Counted from the first letter of the stretch, positions 38,459-48,502 are shown. The stretch is 64,000 bases of DNA from Duganella sp. (GCA_026225475.1 JAMFSU010000152.1:1-64000), one strand, 5' to 3'. Notes: generated from the letters alone by a model not told the origin. Translations and numbers: made by a program.

Positions 38459-39037
38459 TCAGTAAACTTGATCCAGATCAATTCGCGCTGCCTCGCTCAT
38501 CCGGCGCAACTGCTGCAAATGCTCATCCAGCGCTGCCAGCGATTGTTGCAAGACGGCGCAAATATCAGGGTCAGCCAACATGGCATCGCGGTCAAGTCGA
38601 TTACTGGGTAAATTCACCGTCAGCGACGCTGCCAGCACCACGTCGGCATTCATCATCGCCAGCGTTTCCAGCAACGAGGCCTGCGCATGCATGGCGCGGC
38701 CCGATGCATTGAGCGCCGCCACCGGTTTGTTGATTAGTTCGCCACTGCCGACCAGCCAATCCAGGGCATTCTTGAACGCGCCTGGCAAGCCATGCGCATA
38801 CTCCGGACAGGCAATCAGAACGGCATCGGCATCACGAACGGCGGCGCGCAGGCGCACAAGTGCCGCATCCTCGCTCAGTTCCTGGTCAGGATTGAATGAG
38901 GGGAGTTCCCCCCAACCAACATAGTGACGCAGTTGCACGTGCGACGGCGCCAATGCGGCTGCGGCCTGCAACAAAGCGCTATTGGACGAAGCCGCACGCA
39001 GGCTGCCCGACAAACTCAACACCGAAAACGAACTCAT
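38459..39037 (-). CDS. NADPH-dependent FMN reductase family protein
   Basis: A 192-aa flavodoxin-like protein with the FMN phosphate loop LSGSLRAASSNSALL and the ACPEYAHGLPGAFKNALDWL motif typical of chromate/quinone or FMN reductases. It probably uses NAD(P)H to reduce FMN or quinones. It lies upstream of clpB on the same strand but clpB has its own promoter. The LysR gene at 39098-40039 ends about 60 bp upstream. Confidence 0.88.
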   Translation of the reverse strand: MSSFSVLSLSGSLRAASSNSALLQAAAALAPSHVQLRHYVGWGELPSFNPDQELSEDAALVRLRAAVRDADAVLIACPEYAHGLPGAFKNALDWLVGSGELINKPVAALNASGRAMHAQASLLETLAMMNADVVLAASLTVNLPSNRLDRDAMLADPDICAVLQQSLAALDEHLQQLRRMSEAARIDLDQVY

Positions 39038-39097
39038 GATTTGATCCCTGCTAAGACTGCGGCAATTCTAGCCTGGCAAACAACCTAGTACCAGCGC

Positions 39098-40039
39098 TCA
39101 TGGCGCATGCACCGCAATGCGCTCGAGCGCCTGATGATCATCTTGCAATGCCTTGTCGACGCTCTCATGCATCCAGTCGACCCAGGTGCTGATCTTGGCA
39201 TCCAGATACTGGCGCGAGGGATACAACGCGTACACGCCCAACTGCTGCATGCGGTAATGCGGCAACACACGCACGATGGTGCCGGCGCGCAAGGCATCGA
39301 CGGCAGCAAAAATTGGTAGCACGCCGATCCCCATGCCTTCCTTCAGGCTCAACAGCATGGCTTCGGCCACATTGACCTGAAAATTGGTCTTGAGTGCAAT
39401 CTTGGAATTACCCTCCGGCCCCTCCAGCGCCCACTCATCAAGCGGCGACAGCGAACTGACCAGCTGCAGACAGTTGTGATGCGGCAAATCCTCAGGGCGC
39501 TGCGGTGTGCCGTGTTTTTCCAGATAGAACGGTGACGCGCACAGAATGCTGTAGACGCTGCCCAACTGACGATAGATCAAGCCCGAATCGGGTAACTCGC
39601 GCGCCAACACCAGCGACACATCGAAGCCATCTTCCAGCAAGTCGGGAATCCGTTGCGCCAGCGTCAGCTCGATCGCCACATCGGGATAGCGTTTCTGATA
39701 ATTAGAAATGGCCGGGATCACATACCGCTGGCCAAAACTGGTCATGGTATGGATGCGCAAGCGCCCGGATGGCCGCACATAGGCATCGCTGGCCTCGGCC
39801 TCGGCTTCCTGCACATACGACATGATCTGTTCGCAGCGCAACAGATAGCGCTCGCCTGCTTCGGTCAATGCGATCCGGCGCGTGGTGCGATTGAGCAGGC
39901 GCGTACGCAGGTGCCGTTCCAAATCTGCAACAGCACGCGACACATGCGCTGTCGTTAAATCCATTTGTTGCGCCGCCAGCGTGAAACTGCCAGCATCGAC
40001 AACGCGCATGAAAACGCGCATGTTTTGCAAGGTATCCAT
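39098..40039 (-). CDS. LysR-family regulator divergent from the efflux operon
   Basis: A 313-aa LysR regulator of the CrgA/AaeR-like group: MDTLQNMRVFMRVVDAGSF, then QQMDLTTAHVSRAVADLE, then an effector domain. The start at 40039 has AGGACAGGA just upstream; 40108 would add 23 unrelated residues. It is divergent from the NodT-FUSC-DUF1656-HlyD operon, like AaeR beside aaeXAB in E. coli, and is its probable regulator. Confidence 0.87.
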   Translation of the reverse strand: MDTLQNMRVFMRVVDAGSFTLAAQQMDLTTAHVSRAVADLERHLRTRLLNRTTRRIALTEAGERYLLRCEQIMSYVQEAEAEASDAYVRPSGRLRIHTMTSFGQRYVIPAISNYQKRYPDVAIELTLAQRIPDLLEDGFDVSLVLARELPDSGLIYRQLGSVYSILCASPFYLEKHGTPQRPEDLPHHNCLQLVSSLSPLDEWALEGPEGNSKIALKTNFQVNVAEAMLLSLKEGMGIGVLPIFAAVDALRAGTIVRVLPHYRMQQLGVYALYPSRQYLDAKISTWVDWMHESVDKALQDDHQALERIAVHAP

Positions 40040-40201
40040 AGTTTTCCTGTCCTGATCCGGCTGAGTTACCGCGTTGCTTAGCGATACAGTCAATTCCGGA
40101 TGCTGCATTGTTACCTAAAACAGCGGCCGCATTATTGCAAATATTGAAATAACCATTTGTGTTTCCTACTGTATTTCCCGCAATAATTACCAAATACAAT
40201 G

Positions 40202-40220
40202 GCAAACACTGGATATTTGC
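40202..40220. promoter_or_regulatory. Inverted repeat in the LysR/efflux intergenic region
   Basis: GCAAA-N9-TTTGC lies 19 bp before the NodT ATG in a 199-bp AT-rich intergenic stretch (40040-40238). It is a candidate LysR binding site; support is weak, from position and symmetry only. Confidence 0.3.
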
Positions 40221-40238
40221 ATTTTTTTGGATAATCTC

Positions 40239-41774
40239 ATGACTACCTTTGCCGACAAACGCTTGTCTGTGACGCCACTGCTGGCGCTGAGCCTGTGCCT
40301 TGCCATCGCGGGATGTGCCGACAATCGCGGCATCAAGCCGCAAGCCGCCCTGCAGCAGCCCAATACGCTCGATGTCGGCAATGCCATCCGTCAGGTCGGT
40401 GCCGAGGCCGGTTGGCCCAAGCGCGCCTGGTGGGAAAACTATGCCGATCCACAACTAAACCGGCTGGTGCTGGCCGCTGTGGCCGGCAACCCCAGCATGG
40501 CGATGGCCGCCGCCCGTGTGCGTCAGGCGCAATCGTTGGGGGAAGTGGCACATGCTGGTGAGTTGCCCACGGTAGGGTTTGAGGCTTCCATCAGTCGCAA
40601 GGACTGGTCCAACAACCCGTATTACGGCGCTGCTGGCCCGGGTGAGCTGACCTGGAACAATACCGCCACACTGGGCCTGTCGTATGGCCTCGACTTCTGG
40701 GGCAAAGACCGCAACACCAGCGAGCGCGCCCTGGATGAAATCCACGCCGTCGCCGCCGACGCCCGCGCCGCACAGCTAGAGCTGGAAGGCAATGTGGTGC
40801 GCACCTATGTGCATCTGTCGCTGCAATACGGCTTGCTGGACAACACCAAAAACACGCTGGAACAAGAGCAACGCATCCTCGATCTGGCGCAACGCCGCCT
40901 CAAAGGAGGTATCGGCACTCAGATGGAGATCACCCAGGCAGAAGTACCACTACCGGAAACCCGCCGTCAGATGGAAGCGTTGGAAGAAAGCATTGTGCTC
41001 ACACGCAACCAGTTGGCAGCATTGCTTGGCCAAGGCCCTGGCGCCGGCGACAGCATTACCCGCCCCGGTCTCGATCTGCAAGCGGCAATCGGCCTGCCTA
41101 GTGCGCTGCCGGCAGAGCTGATCGGTCGCCGCCCGGACATCAGTGCCGCGCGCTGGCGGGTCGAAGCAGCCGCCAAAGGCATCGAAGTCGCCAAGGCAGC
41201 GTTTTATCCCGATATCAATCTGCTTGCCAGCATCGGCCCACAGGCAACCGGCGGCAGCCTGCTCAGTTTCCTCAGCGCCAAGAATCTGGCCACCAGCTAT
41301 GGCCCGGCCATTTCATTGCCGATTTTTGAAGGCGGCCGGCTGCGTGGTCAGCTCGGCGCCACCACGGCTGGCTACGATCTGGCAGTGGAGCACTACAATC
41401 AACTGCTGAGCCTGGCGCTCAAAAACATTGCCGACCAGATTGTCACCCAGCAATCCTTGGCACGGCAACAAAAGCAAGCCGATCTGTCAGTGGCAGCGGC
41501 GCAAAAGAACGTCGACATTGCCACCCGCGCCTATCAGCGCGGCCTGACTAACTATCTCAATGTGCTGACCGCACAAACCCAATGGCTGCGCCAGCAACAA
41601 ATGGTGCAGCAATTGCTGGCACAGAAGCTCAACTCCTATGCCAGCCTGACCGTGGCACTCGGCGGCGGCCTGGACAGCATAGCCATGCCTGAGCAACACG
41701 ATCACAACGACAATAACGACAACCGCGACGACACTGCCGTCGCGGCGGCCGCCAAAGCAGGAGCAACACGGTGA
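40239..41774 (+). CDS. Outer-membrane efflux lipoprotein, NodT family
   Basis: A 511-aa TolC-like channel protein. The lipoprotein signal LCLAIAGC places the lipidated Cys at residue 26. Family motifs are WWENYADPQLNRLV, RRPDISAARWRVEAA, and AYQRGLTNYLNVLTAQ. It forms the outer-membrane exit for the adjacent FUSC and HlyD proteins. The His/Asn/Asp-rich end (EQHDHNDNNDNRDD) is unusual. Its stop overlaps the GTG start of the next gene. Confidence 0.92.
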   Translation: MTTFADKRLSVTPLLALSLCLAIAGCADNRGIKPQAALQQPNTLDVGNAIRQVGAEAGWPKRAWWENYADPQLNRLVLAAVAGNPSMAMAAARVRQAQSLGEVAHAGELPTVGFEASISRKDWSNNPYYGAAGPGELTWNNTATLGLSYGLDFWGKDRNTSERALDEIHAVAADARAAQLELEGNVVRTYVHLSLQYGLLDNTKNTLEQEQRILDLAQRRLKGGIGTQMEITQAEVPLPETRRQMEALEESIVLTRNQLAALLGQGPGAGDSITRPGLDLQAAIGLPSALPAELIGRRPDISAARWRVEAAAKGIEVAKAAFYPDINLLASIGPQATGGSLLSFLSAKNLATSYGPAISLPIFEGGRLRGQLGATTAGYDLAVEHYNQLLSLALKNIADQIVTQQSLARQQKQADLSVAAAQKNVDIATRAYQRGLTNYLNVLTAQTQWLRQQQMVQQLLAQKLNSYASLTVALGGGLDSIAMPEQHDHNDNNDNRDDTAVAAAAKAGATR

Positions 41775-43993
41775 ACACGCCTGCCGCCTCTGCTGCTGCC
41801 GGTCTTGGCCGGCAAATACAAGAAGCCGCCCGCGACTGGGGCCGCACTGAATTTCCGAACTGGATCTACGTCTTCAAGATGGTGTTTGCCGGCTTGCTGG
41901 CGCTGGGCATCGGTTACGCGCTCGACCTGGAGTCGCCGCGCTCGGCGCTGATCACCGTGTTCATCGTCATGCAGCCGCAAAGCGGCATGATCCTCGCCAA
42001 GAGTTTTTATCGCGTCATCGGTACGCTGGTTGGCTCAGTCGCCATCGTGGTGCTGGTCGGCCTGTTTTCGCAAACGCCGGAACTGTTCCTGCTGGCGTCG
42101 GCGCTGTGGATTGGCCTGTGCACGTTTGGCTCTGCGCACAACCGCAATTTCCGCTCCTATGGCTTCGTGCTGTCCGGCTACACCGTGGCGTTGATTGGCT
42201 TGCCGGCGGCACTCAACCCGGCACTCACCTTTGATTCGGTAATGACCCGCGTGACCGAAATCACGGTCGGCATCGTCTGCGCCGGCGTGGTCAGCGCACT
42301 GGTATTGCCGCGCGCCAGTGCGCCTGATCTGGTACGCATCATTCGCGGCCGCTTTACCGCCTTTGTCGACCTGGTCGGCAATACGCTCGGCGGCAGCGCC
42401 GATCGCCAGCAACTGGAAGCCACCAACGCACGCTTTGTCGGCGACATCATCGGCCTCGAAGCCTTGCGTAGCGCCGCCATTTTTGAAGACCCGGAAATCC
42501 GTCTGCGCAGCGGCCGTCTGAGCCGCATGAACAGCGAATTCATGGCCCTGTCCACCCGGGTGCATGCATTGCACCAGTTAATGAACCGTTTGCATGCCGG
42601 CCACACGCCCGGTGCGCAATTTGTCATCGACTCCATCTCGCCCTACTTCCATGAAGTGCAACCCTTGCTCACGCGTACCGGCGGCGAACCGGTCATGAGC
42701 GCGCTGGATGCGGCCGAAGCGGCGCTCAAGCTGGAGAACTACAAACAGGATCTGCCGCGCCGGGTGCGTGCCACCCGCACCGAACAGGCACCGATGCTAA
42801 GCGACGAAGCGCTGCTCGACTTCGATACCGCCGCCGAGCTGCTGTATCGCGTCATCGACGAATTGCATGCCTATACGCTGACCTATGCCTCGCTAGTGCA
42901 GCGCCGCCACGAACGTGAAGAGTGGGACCACAGCTACGCACCCAAGACCAGCAAATTCATCGCTGGTATCGCCGGTGCCCGTGCCGCAATTACCTTGATC
43001 GGACTCTCAGCATTCTGGATCCTCAGCGGCTGGCCCACCGGCGATGTCGCCGCGCTCAATGCCGCGGCCTTCTGCGCCATTACCTCGGCCGCCCCGGACC
43101 CCGCCAAAGCTACCCGTACCGTGACCCTCGGTGTGGTCGGTGCGGTGGTGCTCGGTTACTTCTATACCTTCCATGTGATGCCGCGTCTGGATGGCTTCTG
43201 GATGCTGGCCGCAGCACTCACGCCGGTACTGCTGTTTGCCGTGTTGCTGACCACCAAGCCGGCCACGGCCGGTTATGGCCTGGGCATCTGCATTTTCTTC
43301 CCATTCCTGGCCGCGCCCGACAATCTGGTGAATTTCAACGCTGCCGGTTACCTCAATTCAGCGATTGCCCTGATGGTCTCGCTCATCGTCACTACCGGCG
43401 CCTTCGCCATACTGATGCCGCCGACCACCAACTGGACCGTGCGTCATCTGGAAAAACAGTTGCGCAAGCAAGTGATCCAAGCCTGCTTCGGCAAGCTGGC
43501 GCATCTGGCCTTGCAGTTCGAAAGCGGCACCCGTGATCTGATGCACCAAATCACCATGATCACCAGCGACCGCCCTGCCTTGCGTCAACAAGCATTTGGC
43601 TGGATGTTCGCCACGTTGGAAATCGGCCATGCCGTCATCGAATTGCGCACCGAACTCGATGGCATCCGCAGCCGCAATCCCGGTTTGTTGCCGCCGTCCG
43701 CCTACGCGGCACTGGATCGCCTGCGCCAGACATTGCCAAGCTTGTTCCAGCGGCCCGACCGAATCACGCTGGCGGCAGTGCTGATGGCCAACGACAGCGC
43801 CATTGTCGAAGTACAGACAGCGATCGGCCCGCATTATCGCGAACCCAGCGAACGGCACCGGCTGCAACGCACGCTGAGTTATCTGCACTTCATTCGTACT
43901 GCGCTACTCGATCCGCAATCGCCGCTGCACCCCATGCATACCGACGACATTACCTCAACCACCCGCGCCAACGGAGCCGCTCATGCCGCGTGA
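41771..43993 (+). CDS. FUSC-family efflux pump (AaeB-like)
   Basis: A 740-aa inner-membrane protein with two groups of hydrophobic helices (about 30-190 and 395-545), as in AaeB, which exports hydroxylated aromatic carboxylic acids. Visible marks are YALDLESPRSALITVFIVMQ and GFVLSGYTVALIGLPAA. The GTG start at 41771 overlaps the NodT stop (GTGA). Its 3' end overlaps the DUF1656 gene by 11 bases. The substrate cannot be told from sequence. Confidence 0.9.
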   Translation: MNTPAASAAAGLGRQIQEAARDWGRTEFPNWIYVFKMVFAGLLALGIGYALDLESPRSALITVFIVMQPQSGMILAKSFYRVIGTLVGSVAIVVLVGLFSQTPELFLLASALWIGLCTFGSAHNRNFRSYGFVLSGYTVALIGLPAALNPALTFDSVMTRVTEITVGIVCAGVVSALVLPRASAPDLVRIIRGRFTAFVDLVGNTLGGSADRQQLEATNARFVGDIIGLEALRSAAIFEDPEIRLRSGRLSRMNSEFMALSTRVHALHQLMNRLHAGHTPGAQFVIDSISPYFHEVQPLLTRTGGEPVMSALDAAEAALKLENYKQDLPRRVRATRTEQAPMLSDEALLDFDTAAELLYRVIDELHAYTLTYASLVQRRHEREEWDHSYAPKTSKFIAGIAGARAAITLIGLSAFWILSGWPTGDVAALNAAAFCAITSAAPDPAKATRTVTLGVVGAVVLGYFYTFHVMPRLDGFWMLAAALTPVLLFAVLLTTKPATAGYGLGICIFFPFLAAPDNLVNFNAAGYLNSAIALMVSLIVTTGAFAILMPPTTNWTVRHLEKQLRKQVIQACFGKLAHLALQFESGTRDLMHQITMITSDRPALRQQAFGWMFATLEIGHAVIELRTELDGIRSRNPGLLPPSAYAALDRLRQTLPSLFQRPDRITLAAVLMANDSAIVEVQTAIGPHYREPSERHRLQRTLSYLHFIRTALLDPQSPLHPMHTDDITSTTRANGAAHAA

Positions 43994-44183
43994 AATCTCT
44001 TTCTTTGACGCCTATGTGCCGACCCTGTTGCTGGCCGTGTTGCTGGCCGGCGCACTGGCACTGGCACTGGACCGCATCCTGTCCTGGCTGGGCCTGTACA
44101 ACCTGGTATGGCATCCGGCGCTGTTCCGCGTGAGCATGTTTACCTGCATTGCGGCATTGCTGGGTCTGGCAATCTATCGCTAA
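43983..44183 (+). CDS. DUF1656 small membrane protein (AaeX-like)
   Basis: A 66-aa protein with two hydrophobic helices (PTLLLAVLLAGALALALDRI and LFRVSMFTCIAALLGLAIY). It begins MPREISFFDAYVP, as in the AaeX/DUF1656 family, which accompanies FUSC and HlyD genes. It overlaps the preceding gene and is part of the efflux operon. Confidence 0.88.
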   Translation: MPREISFFDAYVPTLLLAVLLAGALALALDRILSWLGLYNLVWHPALFRVSMFTCIAALLGLAIYR

Positions 44184-44221
44184 GTACCGAAAAAATAGTG
44201 AAATCTCAGGAGTATTCCATC

Positions 44222-45097
44222 ATGCTGGTCAAATCGATTTTCCGTTTTCTCATCACCGCGCTGATTTTTGTCATCGCCATTTTCCTGGCTTACACGCTAT
44301 GGCAACACTACATGGTCTCGCCCTGGACGCGCGATGGCCGGGTGCGTGCAGAAGTCATCAATATCGCGCCAGACGTGGCCGGACAGGTAGTTGATCTGCC
44401 CGTGCGTGACAATCAGCTGGTGCACAAGGGCGATTTATTGATGCAAATCGACCCGGCCCATTACCAACTGGCCTTGCAACAGGCGGAAGCCACCGTGCAG
44501 GGACGCAAGGCCGACCTCGACATGCGCCGCGCGCAAGCGCGCCGCCGTGCCGACATGGATAGTCTGGTGGTGTCGCGCGAAAACCGCGAAGACGCTAGCA
44601 GTCAGGTCGCCGCCGCCGACGCGCAATATCAGGTGGCGCTGGCCCAGCGCGATACTGCCAAGCTCAATCTCGACCGCACCAAGGTCTATGCGCCAGTCGA
44701 TGGCTACGTCACCAATCTGAACGTGCGCCGCGGCGACTATGCCAGCGTCGGTGCGGCCAAGATTGCCATTATCGACAGCCATTCGTTCTGGGTCTATGCG
44801 TATTTTGAAGAAACCAAACTGCCGTATCTGGCCGTCGGCGATAAGGCCAAGATTCAATTGATCAACGGTGCTACCTTGCGCGGCCATGTCGACAGCATCT
44901 CGCGCGGCATTTACGACCGTGACAATCCACAAAGCCGGGAACTGCTGGCCGACGTCAATCCAACTTTCAACTGGGTGCGTCTGGCACAACGGATTCCCGT
45001 ACGCATCCAGCTCGATGAAGTCCCCAAGGATGTCTTGCTGGCCACCGGCCTGACCTGCACCGTGGTACTGGAACCGGCCAGCCAGCAAAAGAAGTAA
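44222..45097 (+). CDS. HlyD-family membrane fusion protein (AaeA-like)
   Basis: A 291-aa periplasmic adaptor with one N-terminal membrane helix (FLITALIFVIAIFLAYTLW). The lipoyl-like halves (VAGQVVDLPVRDNQLVHKGD and TKVYAPVDGYVTNLNVRRGD) flank a short coiled coil. It links the inner FUSC pump to the NodT channel. AGGAG precedes the ATG at 44222. Last gene of the operon, converging on mntH with a 6-bp gap. Confidence 0.92.
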   Translation: MLVKSIFRFLITALIFVIAIFLAYTLWQHYMVSPWTRDGRVRAEVINIAPDVAGQVVDLPVRDNQLVHKGDLLMQIDPAHYQLALQQAEATVQGRKADLDMRRAQARRRADMDSLVVSRENREDASSQVAAADAQYQVALAQRDTAKLNLDRTKVYAPVDGYVTNLNVRRGDYASVGAAKIAIIDSHSFWVYAYFEETKLPYLAVGDKAKIQLINGATLRGHVDSISRGIYDRDNPQSRELLADVNPTFNWVRLAQRIPVRIQLDEVPKDVLLATGLTCTVVLEPASQQKK

Positions 45098-45103
45098 GCT
45101 GGC

Positions 45104-46423
45104 TCAGCCCTGAAACACTTGCAGCACCAGCCACAGATTGGCCGCACTGATGCCGAAAAAAAGTAACCAGGCCAGTGCGGCAGTCCACCAGCGATTGGCG
45201 AACTGGCCCATCAGATCGTGCCGACTGGTCAGCCGGATCAGTGGATACATCGCAAACGGCAATTGCAGGCTCAACACCACCTGACTCAATACCAGCAGTC
45301 GTCCGACCGAATGGTCGCCCAGCGTCAGCACGCCGATCATCGCCGGAATCAAGGCCAGCCCGCGCGTGACCAAGCGGCGCTGCCAGCACGGAATCTTCAG
45401 CTTTAAAAACCCTTCCATGATCACCTGACCCGCAATCGTGCCGGTAAAGGTCGAACTCTGCCCCGCGGCAAACAAACCAATGCCAAACAAAATCGCCGCC
45501 AGCGAACCACCAGTAATCGGATCCAGCAAATGATAGGCAACGTCGAGGTCAACCACGTCGGTACGGCCGCTATGATGAAATGCCGCAGCCGCCAAAATCA
45601 GGATGGCGGCATTGATCGCCATGGCAATGATCAATGACACCACGGTATCGACGCGGGTATACCGGATCGCTTCCAGCAGCGCGGGAGCATCGCGGCGCAC
45701 TGCCCGTGTTTGCACGATTGAGGAATGCAGATACAGGTTGTGCGGCATCACGGTGGCGCCCAGCACGCCAATGGCCAGATACAGCGGTTCGCGCGAAGAC
45801 AGGGCCTGCAAGGACGGCACAAAGCCTTGCACCACGGCATGCCAGTCAGCGTTGACCAGCGCCAGTTGGGCGAACAGGCACACTGCGATGGTCAGCACCA
45901 GGCCCAGAATGACCGCCTCAACCTGACGAAAGCCGCGTCCCTGCATGCCCAGCACCAGCACCGTATCCAATGCCGTCAACATCACGCCGACCGGCAGCGA
46001 TACCCCCAGCAACAGTTTGAACGCCAGCGCACAACCGAGCACCTCCGCCAGATCGCAGGCAATGATCGATAGTTCGGCAAAGACCCACATACCCTTGCCA
46101 ACCAGCGGCGGATAATTTTCGCGCGAGTGCACCGCCAAATCCTTGCCGGTCACGATCCCCAGCCGTGCGCACAGGCATTGCAGCACAATCGCTGCCAGGC
46201 TCGACAACATGACCACAAACAAGAGTTGATAACCGAATTGCGAACCGGCCTGGACCGAAGTGGCCCAATTGCCCGGATCCATGTAACCAATCGAAATCAG
46301 CAAACCTGGGCCGACATAGACCTTCAGTTTTTGCCATAGCGTGGCTTGCGGCGGCAATGTGACACTACCAGACACTTCGGAAGGACAAAACGGCGCGGTA
46401 GCGGTAGTCGGCAGACGATACAT
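45104..46423 (-). CDS. mntH: Nramp-family manganese transporter MntH
   Basis: A 439-aa proton-coupled Mn(II)/Fe(II) importer with about 11 helices. The metal-binding DPGNW (residues 49-53) and the MPHN motif of helix 6 (GATVMPHNLYLHS) are present, as is the LFAAGQSST stretch. The start at 46423 (MYRLPTTATAP) is chosen because longer forms would run through moaE in another frame. Its promoter could lie in moaE or the 52-bp gap; no Mur/MntR box was recognised. Confidence 0.92.
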   Translation of the reverse strand: MYRLPTTATAPFCPSEVSGSVTLPPQATLWQKLKVYVGPGLLISIGYMDPGNWATSVQAGSQFGYQLLFVVMLSSLAAIVLQCLCARLGIVTGKDLAVHSRENYPPLVGKGMWVFAELSIIACDLAEVLGCALAFKLLLGVSLPVGVMLTALDTVLVLGMQGRGFRQVEAVILGLVLTIAVCLFAQLALVNADWHAVVQGFVPSLQALSSREPLYLAIGVLGATVMPHNLYLHSSIVQTRAVRRDAPALLEAIRYTRVDTVVSLIIAMAINAAILILAAAAFHHSGRTDVVDLDVAYHLLDPITGGSLAAILFGIGLFAAGQSSTFTGTIAGQVIMEGFLKLKIPCWQRRLVTRGLALIPAMIGVLTLGDHSVGRLLVLSQVVLSLQLPFAMYPLIRLTSRHDLMGQFANRWWTAALAWLLFFGISAANLWLVLQVFQG

Positions 46424-46475
46424 GGAGAATAGTAAAGAAGGTGAAAACGATAGAATCGGGTACTGCCCTGATGCT

Positions 46476-46937
46476 TTATTGGTCGGCGTCCAGCCATTTG
46501 GCACGCGCCTGCACGTCGCTTTCACGCGCATCGACCCAGCGCGCACCGTCAGGGGTCTGTTCTTTCTTCCAGAACGGCGCTTCGGTCTTGAGAAAATCCA
46601 TGATGAATTCACAGGCCGCAAACGCCTCGCCGCGATGACGTGCGGCGACCGCCACCAGCACGATCTGGTCAAGCGGCTTGAGCGGGCCGACGCGATGTAT
46701 CACCAAAGCATCGACAATATCCCAGCGGGCGCTGGCATCGCTGACGATCTGCTGCAAGGCTTTTTCGGTCATGCCGGGATAGTGCTCCAGCACCAACTCT
46801 GCCACACTGGCGCCGTCATTGAGATCGCGCACCGTGCCGACAAAACTGACCACTGCGCCCACCTTGGGATTGGCTGCGCGCAAGGCAGCAATGTCGCTGC
46901 TCAGGTCGAAATCGGCAGTCTGGATACGGATAGGCAT
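46476..46937 (-). CDS. moaE: Molybdopterin synthase catalytic subunit MoaE
   Basis: A 153-aa subunit that, with MoaD, adds sulfur to cyclic pyranopterin monophosphate to form molybdopterin. Motifs: GAVVSFVGTVRD, LVLEHYPGMTEKAL, HRVGPL, and the C-terminal KKEQTPDGARWVDARE with the catalytic Lys. In this genome moaE is separated from moaD by a gluconate permease and a methyltransferase gene. Confidence 0.94.
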   Translation of the reverse strand: MPIRIQTADFDLSSDIAALRAANPKVGAVVSFVGTVRDLNDGASVAELVLEHYPGMTEKALQQIVSDASARWDIVDALVIHRVGPLKPLDQIVLVAVAARHRGEAFAACEFIMDFLKTEAPFWKKEQTPDGARWVDARESDVQARAKWLDADQ

Positions 46938-47012
46938 AAGGACGACGGGAAAGTGAACTCCGCGTCATTGTACCGAATGTACGGGCACCACTGAAGTGGC
47001 TACCCAGAAAGC

Positions 47013-47039
47013 ACAAATCCCGGACTGGCCGGGATTTGT
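47013..47039 (-). terminator. Hairpin after the gluconate permease gene
   Basis: ACAAATCCCGG pairs perfectly with CCGGGATTTGT around a 5-base loop, 32 bp after the permease stop codon on the minus strand. The U tract is short (GCTTTC), so termination may be partial. It would separate the permease from moaE. Confidence 0.6.
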
Positions 47040-47070
47040 CATGCAGATCAAGGCCCTGCGGCCAGATCGA

Positions 47071-48447
47071 TCAGACCAGCACGCCCCACAACAGCAAGGT
47101 CATGCCCAGGCCAACCACCGAGACGATGGTTTGAATCACCGACCAGGTTGCAAAGGTTTGCTTGAGATCGAGGCCAAAGTATTCCTTGACCATCCAAAAG
47201 CCGGCATCATTGACGTGGCAGAAAAACACCGAACCGGCACCGATCGACAAGGCCATCAGCGCATTATGCGTACCCGACAACGTCGCCACCAGCGGCGCCA
47301 CGATACCTGCGGTAGCAGTTGTCGCAACAGTGGCAGAACCGGTAGCCTGGCGCAAGGCCACGGCAATCAACCAAGCCAGCAAGATCAACGGCATATGGGT
47401 GCCGCTGGCGACCTTGATAATGGTATCGCTGATACCAGCAGTCAACAGCGCCTGCTTGAGGCCGCCACCGGCACCGATGGTCAGCAGCAGACCGGCAATC
47501 GGCGGCAAGGCCTTGCGCAGGATCACGCCCACGGCGACACGACTGACGCCACGGCTCCAACCCAGCACCACAATTGCAAACAAGACCGTCACAGTCAGCG
47601 CAATAATAGGTTCGCCGAAAAAGTTGAGCATCTCAAACACGGTGGTTTCCGGCGTCAGCCAGATCTTGGCCACGGTACGGCCCAACATCAGCACCACTGG
47701 CAACAGGATGGTCACGATCGACGGCAAGAAGTCTGGCTGCAGTGCAGCTTCCTGCTGGCCCTTGAACAAGGCGCCGATCTGCTCCGGCTCGCCGACCTTC
47801 AGGCGTGGGGCCAACCACATGCCATATAACGGACCCGCCAGAATCACTGCCGGAATCGCCACCACAAAGCCCAGCAACATAGTGGTGCCAAGGTCCGCAT
47901 GCAAAGCGCTCACCGCAATCAACGGTCCCGGATGCGGCGGCAGCAAGGCGTGCAAAGTCGTCATACCGGCCAACGCAGGAATCGCCACGCGCAGGATCGG
48001 TTGTTGTGAACGGCGCGCCATCACAAAGATGATCGGTGCCATCATGACCAGACCGACTTCAAAGAACAGCGGCAAACCGATCACCAGGGCCACCACTGCC
48101 ATCATCCACGGAATCGCCTTGCCCTTGGCATAACGCAGCAAGGTGGTGACGATCTTGTCAGCCGCACCAGAGTCCGCCATCAGCGCCCCCAGCATGGCGC
48201 CGAGTGCAATGATGATGCCAGCTTCGCCGAGGATGCTGCCGGCGCCTTTGCTGAAAGCCGATGCGATCTTTTCCAGCGGCAGACCGGCGCTGGCACCACC
48301 TAAAAAGGTGCCCAGCAAAATCGATAGGAATGGTGCGATCTTGAGAACGCTGATCAGCACCACAATCGAGATCAGCGCTGCCAATACGGACAACAACAGG
48401 CGCGTGTCCTGTGCCGCCCAGGCAACAATTGCGGTAGTAGAGTGCAC
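47071..48447 (-). CDS. GntP-family gluconate/proton symporter
   Basis: A 458-aa inner-membrane permease with 12 or more helices. It shows GntP-family marks GEAGIIIALGAMLGALMADSG (given in part), LHALLPPHPGPLIAV and LRQATGSATVATTATAGI. Gluconate or a related sugar acid is the likely substrate. No gluconate kinase is nearby; it stands inside the molybdenum cofactor gene group. Confidence 0.9.
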   Translation of the reverse strand: MHSTTAIVAWAAQDTRLLLSVLAALISIVVLISVLKIAPFLSILLGTFLGGASAGLPLEKIASAFSKGAGSILGEAGIIIALGAMLGALMADSGAADKIVTTLLRYAKGKAIPWMMAVVALVIGLPLFFEVGLVMMAPIIFVMARRSQQPILRVAIPALAGMTTLHALLPPHPGPLIAVSALHADLGTTMLLGFVVAIPAVILAGPLYGMWLAPRLKVGEPEQIGALFKGQQEAALQPDFLPSIVTILLPVVLMLGRTVAKIWLTPETTVFEMLNFFGEPIIALTVTVLFAIVVLGWSRGVSRVAVGVILRKALPPIAGLLLTIGAGGGLKQALLTAGISDTIIKVASGTHMPLILLAWLIAVALRQATGSATVATTATAGIVAPLVATLSGTHNALMALSIGAGSVFFCHVNDAGFWMVKEYFGLDLKQTFATWSVIQTIVSVVGLGMTLLLWGVLV

Positions 48448-48502
48448 GAGGTTTCCTTCTCTTCAGTCAGTTATTAGATTTTTTCTTGATTCAACCGGTA
48501 AC

